NCBI GenBank assembly: GCA_965153455.1
Contig: OZ234493.1
Span: 36,880,213-36,944,212 of the forward strand
DNA length: 64,000 nt
Reading direction: 5' to 3'
Source of the DNA: Sphagnum compactum
Taxonomy: Eukaryota; Bryophyta; Sphagnopsida; Sphagnales
Below are positions 31,802 to 43,180 of this stretch, one piece after another. The stretch's first letter is position 1. Each line of letters opens with the position of its first letter. A program made the translations under genes and the position numbers. Under the pieces are notes generated by a model. That model was not told where the DNA came from. It was given only the letters and a program-made list of their open reading frames with translations, and ran no database searches.

Positions 31802-32645
31802 GAGAGTGCCCCCGCGCGGTCAACAAACGAACCTTCAACACCAATTCCATCAAATCCACCTCGGCTGTCACGTTCACCGTACCCAGGACAAGGCAATCCA
31901 GGAGACAGATTTCCATCTCCCTTGAATGTTAAGACTTATTGTCACTGGCAATTTCCATCTCCCTTGACACCCTGTGGCTTTTTCCATCAATCGCCCTTTC
32001 CTCCCAACAAGGTGTTTCTTGTACCCTCTTCTTGAATAGATTCATAACGTTATGTATAGTTCAGTCCAGTGGTATTATATAACTCGTGTATAATTGTTGT
32101 TTTGCCTTAAACCCGCAACCTGACAGGCTCGTGGTAGTTACCCTGCAAGCAACTAAATTGGCCTTGTGGATGGCTTTAAAAAGACCTCTTTTCCATTCAA
32201 AGAGACTGCAGCTCCTTTGGAGTCCAGAGACACCGAAACTTACAATCCGTTAATAGACACAACGTCTTTTTGTTTCTTTTAGCGCGAACCTCTGTCCTAA
32301 CACGATCTCGTCGCTTCTGATGGGAGATACATATCTACACTGGTTTATCCAGAAGGTGGAAAAAACATGGGGGCGAAGGAACTGAAAGCACCGTCCATTC
32401 ATTAGCACCTGACAATCTTCGTACGAGGAACAAATCTAATGTTCCCGCTGTTGGTTGGCGTAGAAGCATTTTTACAGGATATTATGAACAAGAGGCTGAT
32501 GAACTATCAACCGGACAGATGTTGCATCTACCAAGCTTGCAACGGTCCCTGCGAAATCCGCAAGACGAGGGAGGCCCTATTGTTACGAATGGAGCCGTCG
32601 TTCCCGAAAGAGGAGGTGCTCCTGGTACTAAAATTCGCTGCCTCT
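31802..32645 (+). other. Host DNA right of LTR element; unidentified open stretches
   Basis: A proline/serine-rich open stretch (31802-32035) reads STNEPSTPIPSNPPRLSRSP and ends LVPSS; TTTCCATCTCCCTTGA occurs twice in it. Around 32450-32640 a + frame reads WRRSIFTGYYEQEADELSTG then NGAVVPERGGAPGTK. They look like decayed exons but I cannot name them. Confidence 0.3.
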
Positions 32646-32880
32646 TCTTCACTGCATAAACTCGTCGAGTGTCCTTTGGAATTTGCTACATCCTCTCAAG
32701 ACCTGGTTCAATGCTCACTTTGGCAACATTAACAATATTCCGAAGACGATTAGGAGGTGTCAGATGCTAACAGGCTGCTACTTCATGAAGAGAATAAATT
32801 CAGATCCAATATCAAGTGTTTAGAGCCTCCGATCTTTATTCCAATGTCAATCAGTTGGGGACGTGAATTCCACCATCCAT
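32646..32880. repeat. Host repeat, second copy (paralogue of 26805-27045)
   Basis: See the entry at 26778. The two copies flank the young LTR element in direct orientation and differ by substitutions and a small rearrangement near 32765. This suggests an older duplication of the host DNA. Confidence 0.7.
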
Positions 32881-33710
32881 AGAATGCGTGACCAGATTGC
32901 AACTGTCGAGGGTCATAGATGCCGATTCTCGTACATAATTTTGTCGCGCGTTCAGTAGACTTCGCATCACACTTTTGATGCATCGGACTGGCAAATTCCC
33001 GAAACCCGCAAACCATCACCAGCATGCGATATCTGAGTGATCATGGGTTGATAATATGGAGAAATGTAGACCATGTTTAAGAGCTTTGTGTAGAAGGAGG
33101 GCGTTGATAAAGTGCTCGCTGGTTTTTTCTTTTGGCCTCCGTTGGTGTGATGCACGAGAGGTTTGCGGTCCTTCCGCTGCAAATGTCCATGGGAAGGAGT
33201 ACATTTTTGCATGTCATCGTGTGGTCCAAGGTTTCACGACGTATCCGGAAGGATACCGTGAGTCTGATTTTTTCTAGGCTGCTCCTGGTGTTGGTTCCCC
33301 GTGCAGTGCAGTGGTGATCGTACGATGAACTCCGCGGGTGGTACGTGTATTCTGATCAAAGCCCGAACTGGGTGCTTGAGAATCTATAGTTGCACGCTGA
33401 AGTGTGGTGCTCGACGATTGTGGTGAATGCTCTCTCCCTTTTCGCGTTGCACGGGAGTGCTTCGGGGGCCTGATGATTCAATGTTCGTCGGCACCGCTCT
33501 CCGAATGAATTAGTAGCATCGAAATTAATTTTACAAGGATGTCACAGCACCTTGATCCGGAAAATTGCACAGCACATATAAGCTTTGAAGACGTTCTTCT
33601 CATAAATCCAGCACACTTTGACATCGTGTCTCATGTGGTACAGATGCAGGGAACTCCTGTGCAAGCATGCCAGGGTCAGGTTACCTCGATAAGAATGATG
33701 AGCTGATTGA
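32881..33710. other. No recognisable gene
   Basis: Several overlapping short frames on both strands, none with a family signature. It may include further decayed exons of the PHO1-like relic downstream, but I cannot support any. Confidence 0.35.
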
Positions 33711-33917
33711 TTCAATAGCAAAGGCAACCCTTGTAGCAACATCTGTGACCGGTGTGCCATGGAGGATAAGAACCATGGATTCCTGGGAGCTGGGCTTTTG
33801 GATCCAACGCAGGTTCGACTCCTTCAGAAGTTGCTGCAGGGATTCTCTTCGCAAGAGCTTCTAGGTATGGATCCCAAATCAGATGGAGCATACCTCGGTC
33901 TGCCTCTACGGCAATGA
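33711..33917 (+). other. Unidentified open segment with cysteine cluster
   Basis: A 68-codon stretch without stops reads FNSKGNPCSNICDRCAMEDK then GLLDPTQVRLLQKLLQGF and ends at TGA. The C-x3-C-x2-C spacing and amphipathic part look protein-like. There is no start or splice evidence. It overlaps the first PHO1-like exon in another frame. Confidence 0.3.
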
Positions 33918-36235
33918 TCTGGGCAATCTCAGAGATGCTATGGAGGATGTGTTTTGTCAGTCAAAAAGATCGATGATTGACTGTATGGGACAAGAAGACA
34001 TTGCCTTCAGCCAAAAGAAGGTTCAAAGTGCTGCAGACATGCTGCGGGTGGCATTCATCGACTTCTACTGAGGGCTTGGTGTGCTGAAGAGCTTTAGGTT
34101 TCATACATTTTCTACCTCTGAGGCTCAAAGTGCCTGAGACTCTGGCCTTGGGTACTCTCATCTTTTGTCTTCCTATTTGTAGCCACTCGTCATTTTCTTT
34201 TTGGGTCTCTTCTTTTTTCGCAATTCTTCAGTTCTCTGACCTGTCGAGCAGATGTTTACGTGTTTCCTTTGTCCTATCTTTGTTTTTATGCTGACCTGAT
34301 ATGTTGCAATCTACTCTTCGGGCCATTGTCACTTCAAGTTGTTGCTGCAATCAAATTTACTTCACTTGATTGTTGCATGTATCGGGAGGCATGCATCTCG
34401 ACCGGCTGTTAACTCCTCGTTTCTCTCCTGCTTACACTCACTCTAGGAGATCGCTCATCCTGCCATCATAATGTGCATCTCCCTTGTGAATGAACCAAGA
34501 CCAGAACCCTCACAACCATCGCGGGGATATTGTGGCAACTCCTTGAACATGGCTGCTTTTGCAAAAATATTGCGGAAATATGAGAAGGTTGTTGTTTGAC
34601 TTCTTCCAGCCTTTTTGATCTCATATCTTGGATATCATAATCGTATTCAAAGCACAACAGTTTCAGAAAGTCACCGTCTATCCTCCTCCAACTTCGACCG
34701 AAGTTCTAGACACCTTGCTTTGGCAACACAAACCGAGATAGGTTTTGAGTATTCAGAGCATGCACAGTGTCTACATTTCAGCTGACTGCTTATCTTTCTT
34801 GGAGTTTTCTTCTCGTGCTGCGAGCCCGGGAGGATGAATTTCTCGGAATGGATGATGTGTTTTTCACAACTTTTGTTCACAATAGTTGCAATGAGGTTTG
34901 TTTCTCAGTTATGAGTGTTTCGACTACTTTGGAGTGGTCGGGTGCTCTTTTCATACAACAGTCGCTGGGGGTTGGTGTAGGTCACTGGTTTGTTTATAGC
35001 TCTGAGCTATGTGCATCATGTGGATTGTGCTTACATCAATTCCTCTGAGAAGGTTGACGACTCTTGTTCCTGATCTGCAAGGTCAATCCTGCAACTATTG
35101 AGACAGCTGATAGAAGGACCGGTCTCAATTGGTCAACGGCCAGGAAGAACATTTGAAACCTGTATGGTATACGAACTAGAAAAAATGTGGACTTCTGAAA
35201 GTACCCAATTTGCATGGATGCGGCAGATAAGTCAACTTACGGGGAAGGCGGAGGTCACATTTGCAGAGCATTTCACGTCAGGTAATCAGCAACAGGCCAT
35301 GGCAGCACTGAGACCAATTCACCAAACAGCCCCTCACAGTCTGACGTATTTACCAGGTATGATAAAAATGATTACCATTGTCGAACATGGGTTCACATTT
35401 TCGGTGGTTTTGTGTGGAGGCATCCCTTTCACCTTAAAGAGCCAAATCCAAGTGCATAAATTGTTGTTGTCAGTGCAAAAGGGGTTGATACGTTCATAAG
35501 GCAAGAAGCATCAGAGCCTCCAATGTTGTGCTGTGCTGTGGTCGTATTACTTACGGAAAATTTGAAGCTCATTGAGATCATCCGTAGATTTCTGGTGTAC
35601 AATTATGAGTTCTAAATTCTGGTTCCATCTTGCTCTTGTGCAGGGTTTTTCACTAGGCGTTTGTTGATACTGATCTTAGCATTTAATTTGGCTGCATACT
35701 ACAACTAGGTGGGGATTACAGAAAGATGAAATATTTGACTTATTTGCGGACCATTTTCCTAACTTTCAGGCACTGTCTTATTGCCTTACTCGCATTTATC
35801 CTCTCTACCAACCAATTCGCTCAGAGATAATGACCAAATGTTTTGTCTAGGACGGCAATTTGTAGCTTTCCTTTCGAAGGTGCACACTGATAGATAGTCC
35901 GAACGTTCCTCTCCTTTGGCGTGCATGGTCTGGTGGGTGCACAACTTGGTGGCACTGATGCTTATCCATATGTACATGTATGGATGGAACCTGTACATGG
36001 GGAAGCGTGTTCGCATCAACTACACCTTCATCTTTGAGTTTTCCCGTGGTTCCGAACTTCACTATGAGGAAGTGCAGCCTCGCGGTCTGCACAGCACTAA
36101 CCACTGTGCTTATAGGAGCTATGGTGATGCATTTGAGCCATCCATTCAACGTTGTTTCATGCACAAGCATCCGCTGATGTTGACCTCATTCCTGTGGCAG
36201 TTATGTTGGTCGGTCGCAAAACTGGATATCCTCAC
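33883..36235 (+). pseudogene. PHO1-type SPX-EXS phosphate exporter, decayed exons
   Basis: PHO1 proteins export phosphate and combine an N-terminal SPX domain with a C-terminal EXS membrane domain. Fragments in order: KKVQSAADMLRVAFIDFY then GLGVLKSF (about 33995-34100), the end of SPX; HFTSGNQQQAMAALRPIHQT and HSLTYLPG (about 35275-35358), the linker; a hydrophobic piece RRLLILILAFNLAAYY (about 35650-35705); LIHMYMYGWNLYMGKRVRIN and YTFIFEFSRGSELHYEEV (35949-36075), the start of EXS; CTALTTVLIGAMVMHL and ADVDLIPVAVMLV (36080-36220). Lesions: TGA at 34069-34071 where arginine is expected (CGA to TGA), and frameshifts near 36075 and 36135. The SPX N-terminus and most of EXS are missing. Clearly non-functional. 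Confidence 0.65.
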
Positions 36236-37969
36236 GTTCTGAAGAGCAAATCTGGCTTGAAAAACTTCCAAACCAGATTTGCTCTAGACCAGTCGAATGC
36301 AACGCTTCTTGCCTCGTCAATTTAAGGACTTGGAAACACTTTCTCGTGGGTCAATTTCGGGGCTTCCCATGGTTTCAATGAATTACAATAGAGTTGCCAC
36401 ACGTGTTACATCTATGGCGGTCGTTCGACGTTCGATTCATTCTCCTTCCTTGCACCCTTAGGAAGGTTTGCTCCTTGTGACTCACACGCGATATTTCCAC
36501 CAATTAATAGTCGGTCGGTCAAAATGACTAACGAATGGGTGACATATTCTGTGTTGACTGGTTTCTTCTGAACAAATTTTGTTGAATGATTGATTCGTGA
36601 TGAAGCTCGTAAGCTGGCAAAGTCGGTGGATCTGGCAGTATTGGATAAATTAGAAATCCTATACTTGGGACGATGTTGAATTCGTTACAGGCAACGAACG
36701 GTATCCATATCGAGAGCAAAAGTCTTGATCACGGCGAGGATATTTGTCCGAGTAGACAAAGCAGTCATTGGATCGATGTTTTGGAACTTCGTCGGCATGT
36801 TTCTTCACGTGTTCCTTGGATATCTGGAGCTTGCTGCAGAAGAAATGCAATGTTCTTTTTTATTGTGATTCTACGCAGATGTTGAAATTTTGTGAGTTAG
36901 ACCAAATTTCGTTTTTGGACGAAGTGGTAGCTGGTGCGTGAACCAAGGTGGAGGTTTGAACCAAGGTGGAATATGTTCTGAACCGTCGCGGAGGCTCTAG
37001 GTGCAGGACGTTGCCTGCATGAAGTCTTGTAATTCCATAACTGGAGTTGTGCTTCTGTTCGACCAGGTTTTAGGGTGCGCCTTGTGAATTGGGTCAGTGG
37101 AAACATTTTCCGATAGATAGCACTGTTTATGGATGATGTCCAGTATTGATTATCGTTTGTTGAATCGATACGGACACAAAGTTTATAAACATGTTGTTGC
37201 GATATCATATGTCTTGCAACCCACCGTGCATATGCAATTTACGAATGCTTTTGCTGCGATGTGCCCATAACACATTTACAACGCCATAATATACATGAAT
37301 ACGACATGGACTCACTGTGGAACATCCTATTTGCGATTGTGTCGTTGTAACAATACAGTACATTTTGTTAGTAGACAGCTGCAATCTGCATTGCGCAACG
37401 GTGATCAATCGAGTTAAACTGAACGCATGATTCGTCGAAGAAACAAACATGTAGTCGTGTCTAGAATGAATGAAGGTTCCGTGCGAGAAACTTAAAACAG
37501 TAGAATCTGTGAAACTTGGTTGAGTCTGATGGAAAGAGGACCAAACCGATGACCCCAAGTCATTCCTCGCGAACTGAATATGACTGGCATTGACTCGAAC
37601 TACTTCTCGTTGCTTATCTCCGTTGATGTTTGTTTCGGCAGTCCGGTGGGTGAACTCTTGGGCTCCCATAACACCGAGGAAGAAGTAGCCCAGTACCGAA
37701 ATCATGCACAAGTTCCTTGGGCTCTTTACCTACAGCTCGATCGATCGAGTTTTGTTTTTCCTTTCTTATCGATCTTTGTACCCCTGGCTTAGTACAGCCG
37801 GAACCCTGGCTGCTTCAGGTCGTCTTCTCGGCCTTCCTATCGTGTGCTGTGATCGTTGCGGCCTGCATGAACCCTGCAAGTCTGCGTTCAAATTTGCGGA
37901 GAGATAAAAACAAGCATCAATAAACACTTACACTTCAGAAATTATTTCTCGTTTTGTGATTATTATTGA
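36236..37969. other. No recognisable gene
   Basis: The longest open frame (37205-37711, minus, 168 codons) has no motif, no splice context and no known family, so I do not call it. There is no large repeat in the stretch. Confidence 0.4.
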
Positions 37970-38450
37970 AGAACAAGGCTATTCGAAAATAAAAAAAATG
38001 AAAGAGAAACTAAAAAACGAAAAAAAAAAAAATAGGAAAGAAAGAATCATCAGAAAAAATATTAGTAATCTTTTTCGTTTTTTGGAAATGAAATTTCACT
38101 TTCTAATTATTATTTAGAAAACCTATTTGAAAAAAAGAAATGAAATAGAAATAGAAAAAGAGAAAGAAAAGGAATGCGAAACAGAAAGAAAGAAGAAAAA
38201 AAAAAAGAAATGGGGATCTTATATTCTTATATAGTAAAGGACGTCGTGGACGAAATGAAGCTTTCCATCCATCCGTCCGTCGCGTCATCCATCCTGTCAT
38301 CCATCCAAACAAAACAAATATATTTTTTAAAAAGGGAAAAAATGTACCCATTTCCCCCCTCCTCCTTCCACATTTCCAATGAAGCGAAAAAATAACATTA
38401 ACCTCCACCCCCCTCCCCCTCAACTGTAAAAAAAAAATTAAGAAAAAAAA
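37970..38450. repeat. A-rich/AGAAA low-complexity DNA and C-rich dispersed repeat
   Basis: Runs of GAAA and A from 37985 to 38210, then an inverted GGAC-type tract (CCATCCATCCGTCCGTC, 38268-38305), then C-rich tracts around CTTCCACATTTCC (38340-38445) that resemble 10330-10460. Confidence 0.65.
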
Positions 38451-39008
38451 TCAAGGTGCACCCTTTCCCCGTCGTACGATCAATACAATATAAACCCTGG
38501 CCCTTCTCCACAGTAAAAAGTAATTGTTCCAAGTTACCAACAGTAAAAAAACTAACAAAAAGTAACAAACCTTACCCCTTTCACCAATAAAAAGTAACTT
38601 ACAAAACTTACGACCAGTAAAAAAAATAACTAAAAGTAACAAAAAGTGAAAAAGGTCAACACAAACAACCCGGCATTGCATGAAAACAGCCCGGCACTCC
38701 TGTGTATTTTCTCTGGTCAAACAGCCCACAGCCCACGGCATTACACTCGTAATGCCCGGATTACTAAGATAGGGTTTCATCCAGTGGATTGATTTGCTCA
38801 CAGTTCAAACTTAAATATAATTTAGTTTCATTGTTAATAATTAAATGAAAGTCATTTCCTTAAATATAAATGACTTATATGTCTTGTTATATGTTCCTTT
38901 AGTCCTGTTATATATACACCATCACATGTGGATGGATGTATGAAGGAAAGGATGCATATTTGGAAAGAACATAAACCAGTGTAAAGAGAGTAGAAAGAAG
39001 GGAGAAAT
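38451..39008. other. No recognisable gene; transition to AT-rich DNA
   Basis: Repeats of AAAAAGTAAC/AGTAACAAA (38514-38650). After about 38800 the sequence becomes strongly AT-rich and stays so for most of the rest of the window. Confidence 0.45.
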
Positions 39009-39126
39009 GTACTCTGGAGCAAGCCCTACCAGGCCCATTCAAATCAGGAACATGGTGAGCCCAGTAGGGCTAGTTGTTGTTGTTCCATTAGGTCATGAGG
39101 GAACCCTAGGGCTTGTTCCAAAGCAT
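39009..39126. mobile_element. Small MITE-like inverted repeat element, about 118 bp
   Basis: CTCTGGAGCAAGCCCTACCAGG at the left pairs with the inverse of the right end (CTTTGGAACAAGCCCTAGGG). Arms are about 20 bp. A TTG triplet run (39074-39082) lies in the middle. No coding capacity and no clear target duplication. Confidence 0.55.
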
Positions 39127-41898
39127 AAAATAAATAGCTAATTAATTTATGACTTAAATTTTAATTTATGACTTTGGACAACCTGGTGGATGGGATGAAC
39201 TCCATCTATTGACCACCTCCTTTAACAAGTATGTGATCATTTTATATGAATGTTATTTAAATGCATGTCTCAATAAGCTTATTGTTAAGTAAACATGAGA
39301 ATGTCACCAAGAATTCTCCAAAAATAACATCTTGTATACAAATTGTGTTTAATGAAGGAGGGGAATGAAGGTGGATACCATAGTACCTTTTTTAGGTTAT
39401 TTTCTAATTTGCCAAAAAAATTGGATATTAATAGTTAGTTATGACGAAAGTTAAAAAAATTCATGCAATCAATCAATTTTGATCCTTGAACCTCTCTAAG
39501 TGGCTTACAATAGTAACTTGTTAACCACCTAAGCACAAAAGCACTAAACTTTTCTTCTATAAGCATTCGGTTATAATAATTTTAAAGCAGAATGTCGAAA
39601 TTTTCAAAATTCAAATTTTAACCCCTAAATTAAAAATTGAAAATTAAATTAATTATTCAACATTGAGATGCCGGACTTGAAAAGGTATTGCGATATATGA
39701 TATGTGCAAAAAAATCAAAGTTTGACAAATGTTCCAAAAATGATGGCTTTTCAAAAGAACTTATATTAATATGATGGAAGCCCCTCAACTTGAGTTGTCC
39801 CTATTCACTTTCATGCTAAAATTGTAAGATGACATTATTACTATTCTCAACTTTATAACACATTTGTCAATTGTTTTCAAAAAATATTTCAAACCAAAGG
39901 TTAGTGCTCCCATTAGTGATAATGAAAAACTCAATTCTTTCAATTTTAAACAAAGAACACCATGCCAATCCAACAATGTCAACAATGTTATGGATCCAAA
40001 TATCATGTTCATATTAAAACAAAGACATTAGTAGATTTGAATTCTATATACTATGAAAGGAGTATTCGCCCTACTACCACCAATATATATATAATTGGGT
40101 AGATGGGTACAATGTAAACAATTTCAAGGAAAACTAGGACTACATATGATATAAGTAGTAACACATAAGATTTCATTCATTTTGAACATTTCTAAAGATC
40201 ACATATAATTAATTTGAGTTTCAAACATAAAATAAATTATGAAACCCATCAATATGCAGTTGATTGGTAATTGTATCATTGTGTAAAAGTAAACCAATAA
40301 TTTTATAAACATTGATTTAGAAGCCTTATTTGATATCGGATAATCATTTTTTAAATTAATTTTGAAAATCCATTTTTAAAATGTATAAATGTAAAAAAAA
40401 ATACCTAGCCCAATTATATCTTCAATGGGGAAAAAAATCATAATTTAAAAATATTACAATCATCATCTTCATTATAATATGATGTACTAACAAATGTTTT
40501 AAAAACATTTGATATGGATTTCACAACTTGAAAAGAAGTTGAAATTTTTTGTGAAAAATATTTTTTTCATCATTGGTTTTTACATGTGAAACATTTCATG
40601 GATAGACCACCATTAAATTTAGTCCTTTGTAATCTTTTTTTATAATTGTAGCATTGTGACAAGGCTATTGCAAAGTGAAAATTTATTCCAATTAATATTT
40701 CATTTTTTCATATTTGCTCTAATTTCATGATACAATGATATATTGGGATGTAAACCACCATTAATTGAAAATGTTAATTACAAAATGTTTTCCAAACATC
40801 CACCATGATATATCAAAGTTCCATAAGTATTGAAAACTATCAATAACATGCATTCATCAATTGACCCATTGAGAATGGGTTAGTGCTCCAATTAGTGACA
40901 AAAAAAAACTCAAATATTTGAGTTTCAAAGAAAGGCCACCATGCCAATCCAATAATGGCTACATTGTTTACAAATCTAAAAATATTCTTAGTAGCTTCAA
41001 ATTTTATATACCATTTCTCCTATTGGCCACAAAGTGCAACATAGTAGATTATTGATTTTAAAAAGCATGAACGAAAGGTCCAAAAAATTTAGTTTCAATA
41101 ACAAATGCAACTATCAAAATTTCACACAAGGGACACCGATGCCAACAATGAATAAGAATCAATAGAATATTAATTATGAATATTAAAAAATCATGAATAA
41201 TTTCTTTTATAACTAAATTGCATAAATAACACAACACATGAAAGGCCAAAAATGCACCTGAAACATAACAACAAAAGTGAAATAAATTAAATGATAAGAA
41301 AAACATTGAGAAATATTTCAATATTTCAAATTAACCAATATCTTATCAATGTCACCAACATACTTCACAAATTGTTTGGTGCATAATAGCTTAAATACTC
41401 ACTTTAGTTCAAGAAGCATAATTACTAATAATAGTAATTGGACTTTTGTTTGTTTTATTTTCTGAGCAAGAAAAAAAAATTGAAATATCAAACTACCATT
41501 TTGGATCAATTAAATTACATTTCCACTTGCCATTCCAACAATCTTCGTACAAATGTTGTTCACTCAAATTTGACCTTTTATTTACTAAAACCCACCACTA
41601 AACCTTCACGATTTTGAAATTTTCATTTTGTTCATCCTTGGCAACATCACTTTGTGTTCTTCCCATTTGCACAAGAATGAAAATAGGATCATGTGGCCTC
41701 ATGAAAACAAAATTTCCATTTTTGAGATTTTTAGGTGAGGTGTGTGTTGGAGCATGTTTCAAGTTTTTTAGGCCCATAATAAGGACACATGATTAAGACT
41801 TCTAAATCAACAACCTTCAATGTGGCTGACACCAAAGCCTTAACATAATTAGATCTCCAATTGCTTGAAGGCTAAAAGCCCTTTAGAAGAGTGGAACT
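39127..41898. other. AT-rich DNA with one dispersed duplicate, no gene
   Basis: The block GTTAGTGCTCCCATTAGTGA to ACCATGCCAATCCAA (39899-40050) recurs at 40880-41030. Short frames are all AT-driven. It could be the 3-prime flank or interior of the DUF7869 element. Confidence 0.4.
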
Positions 41899-43180
41899 TT
41901 AAAGAAACAACAATTTTGACAAATGTAATAAAATATTTTCCCAATATTCCACATATGGATTCATCTTCATTTTGTAAGTTGCATTTTGTTCAATGCTTTG
42001 CTTCCAAAATTCTATGTATTTGGATAGTTCAACATTGATGAACTTTTCCTTTTGCACATACCTCAATGCATCATGGCCCAAAATTGGGCAATATGGAACG
42101 AGGCTTAGGATTCTAATAGGCAACTTTGGTGATCCATTGGGATTAATTTTCCAAAATTTGATTGGAGGCCCATCCATGGGACTATAAACATTTTATGGGG
42201 GTGAAATTTTGTATAACATCACATGCCAATTGGATGAATCAACAAAAAATCTAAAAATATGCATATTAGCATCCCCTACTAAAGTTTCAAGGCCATCTTT
42301 TAAACATGAGGACCTAGGTTTTAAAATATGGAATCTCTTGAATCAAGTTGTGGAATGAAAGGTCACTCGTGTGAAACCATGAAAGCCTTCATCAAATCTA
42401 CCAAAATGTAGTTGTTCTGTTTTCTCAAAATTTTGGATAAATACCCAAAACATCTATCAATATCCTCATGTGTATGATCAACTATAAGGAATCCCAATTT
42501 AACTTCCTCAAACACTTCCTTTGTGCTCAAAAATGACAAAAATGTTAACAATAACTATTTTTATTATCCTTCACACAATTATTCATTTGAAGCAATAATT
42601 TTTTTGACATAGGTTTGGGACCAATAGTTTGACTTGGTGTTTTTAATTCATAGATGCAACATGATTTTCCTTGCAAGAGACATTCACAAATGTGTTTTTG
42701 TAGAAGGTGCTCAAACAAGATCTTTGACTCACAAACTAGAGTTTTTTCCAAATTCAAAATAGCTGCAACAATGACCCAAGTGTAGAATTGGGATCATTAG
42801 GCCATAATTCATTCACATATTGTGCATTTCTTTCATTACCATGACCATGTGCTATCATATTGATAAGGGAAATGGGCAATTTTTCAAGCCCAAAAATCAT
42901 TTTGTTCGCCACTTGGAACCTTGGGAGTATAGTTTTCACATGATCCATTTTGTCATGGATAAGGCATAGGAACTCATCCTTAAAGCACATAGACTTCAAC
43001 CTCCAAGTATGGTTTGAAGCTTTTGCATGACTCTTGATGCAAGATGTGTTTTCTCAACTTTAGTTCATATTATTTCACATTAATGTTATTCTTTCCCAAT
43101 TTTGATATCAAATCCTTGAGGGATTCACACATAGTACATTTTGTAAAAATTGACCTTCTCTTTTATACATCTACATTAAG
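41899..43180 (-). pseudogene. DUF7869-type transposon-associated protein, decayed
   Basis: Reading leftwards from about 43180 the fragments line up with the DUF7869 family, found in many copies in seedless plants and algae and probably transposon-encoded. In order: FTKCTMCESLKDLISKLG and LRKHILHQESC; EFLCLIHDKMDHVKTILPRF then EKLPISLINMIAHGHGNE; LLLQMNNCVKDNKN; EVFEEVKLGFLIVDHTHEDI then DRCFGYLSKILRKQNNY; KDGLETLVGDANMHIFRFFV; and KFINVELSKYIEFWKQSIEQ. The HTHEDID-type core and the QxDNCxxxNKN motif are characteristic (here QMNNCVKDNKN). In-frame stops (near 43075) and a frameshift near 42548 break it. No element ends were identified. Confidence 0.7.

Noticed and set aside
37205-37711. 168-codon open frame on the minus strand
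   Set aside because: No recognisable motif, no splice or promoter context, and it overlaps other frames of similar quality. Likely chance.
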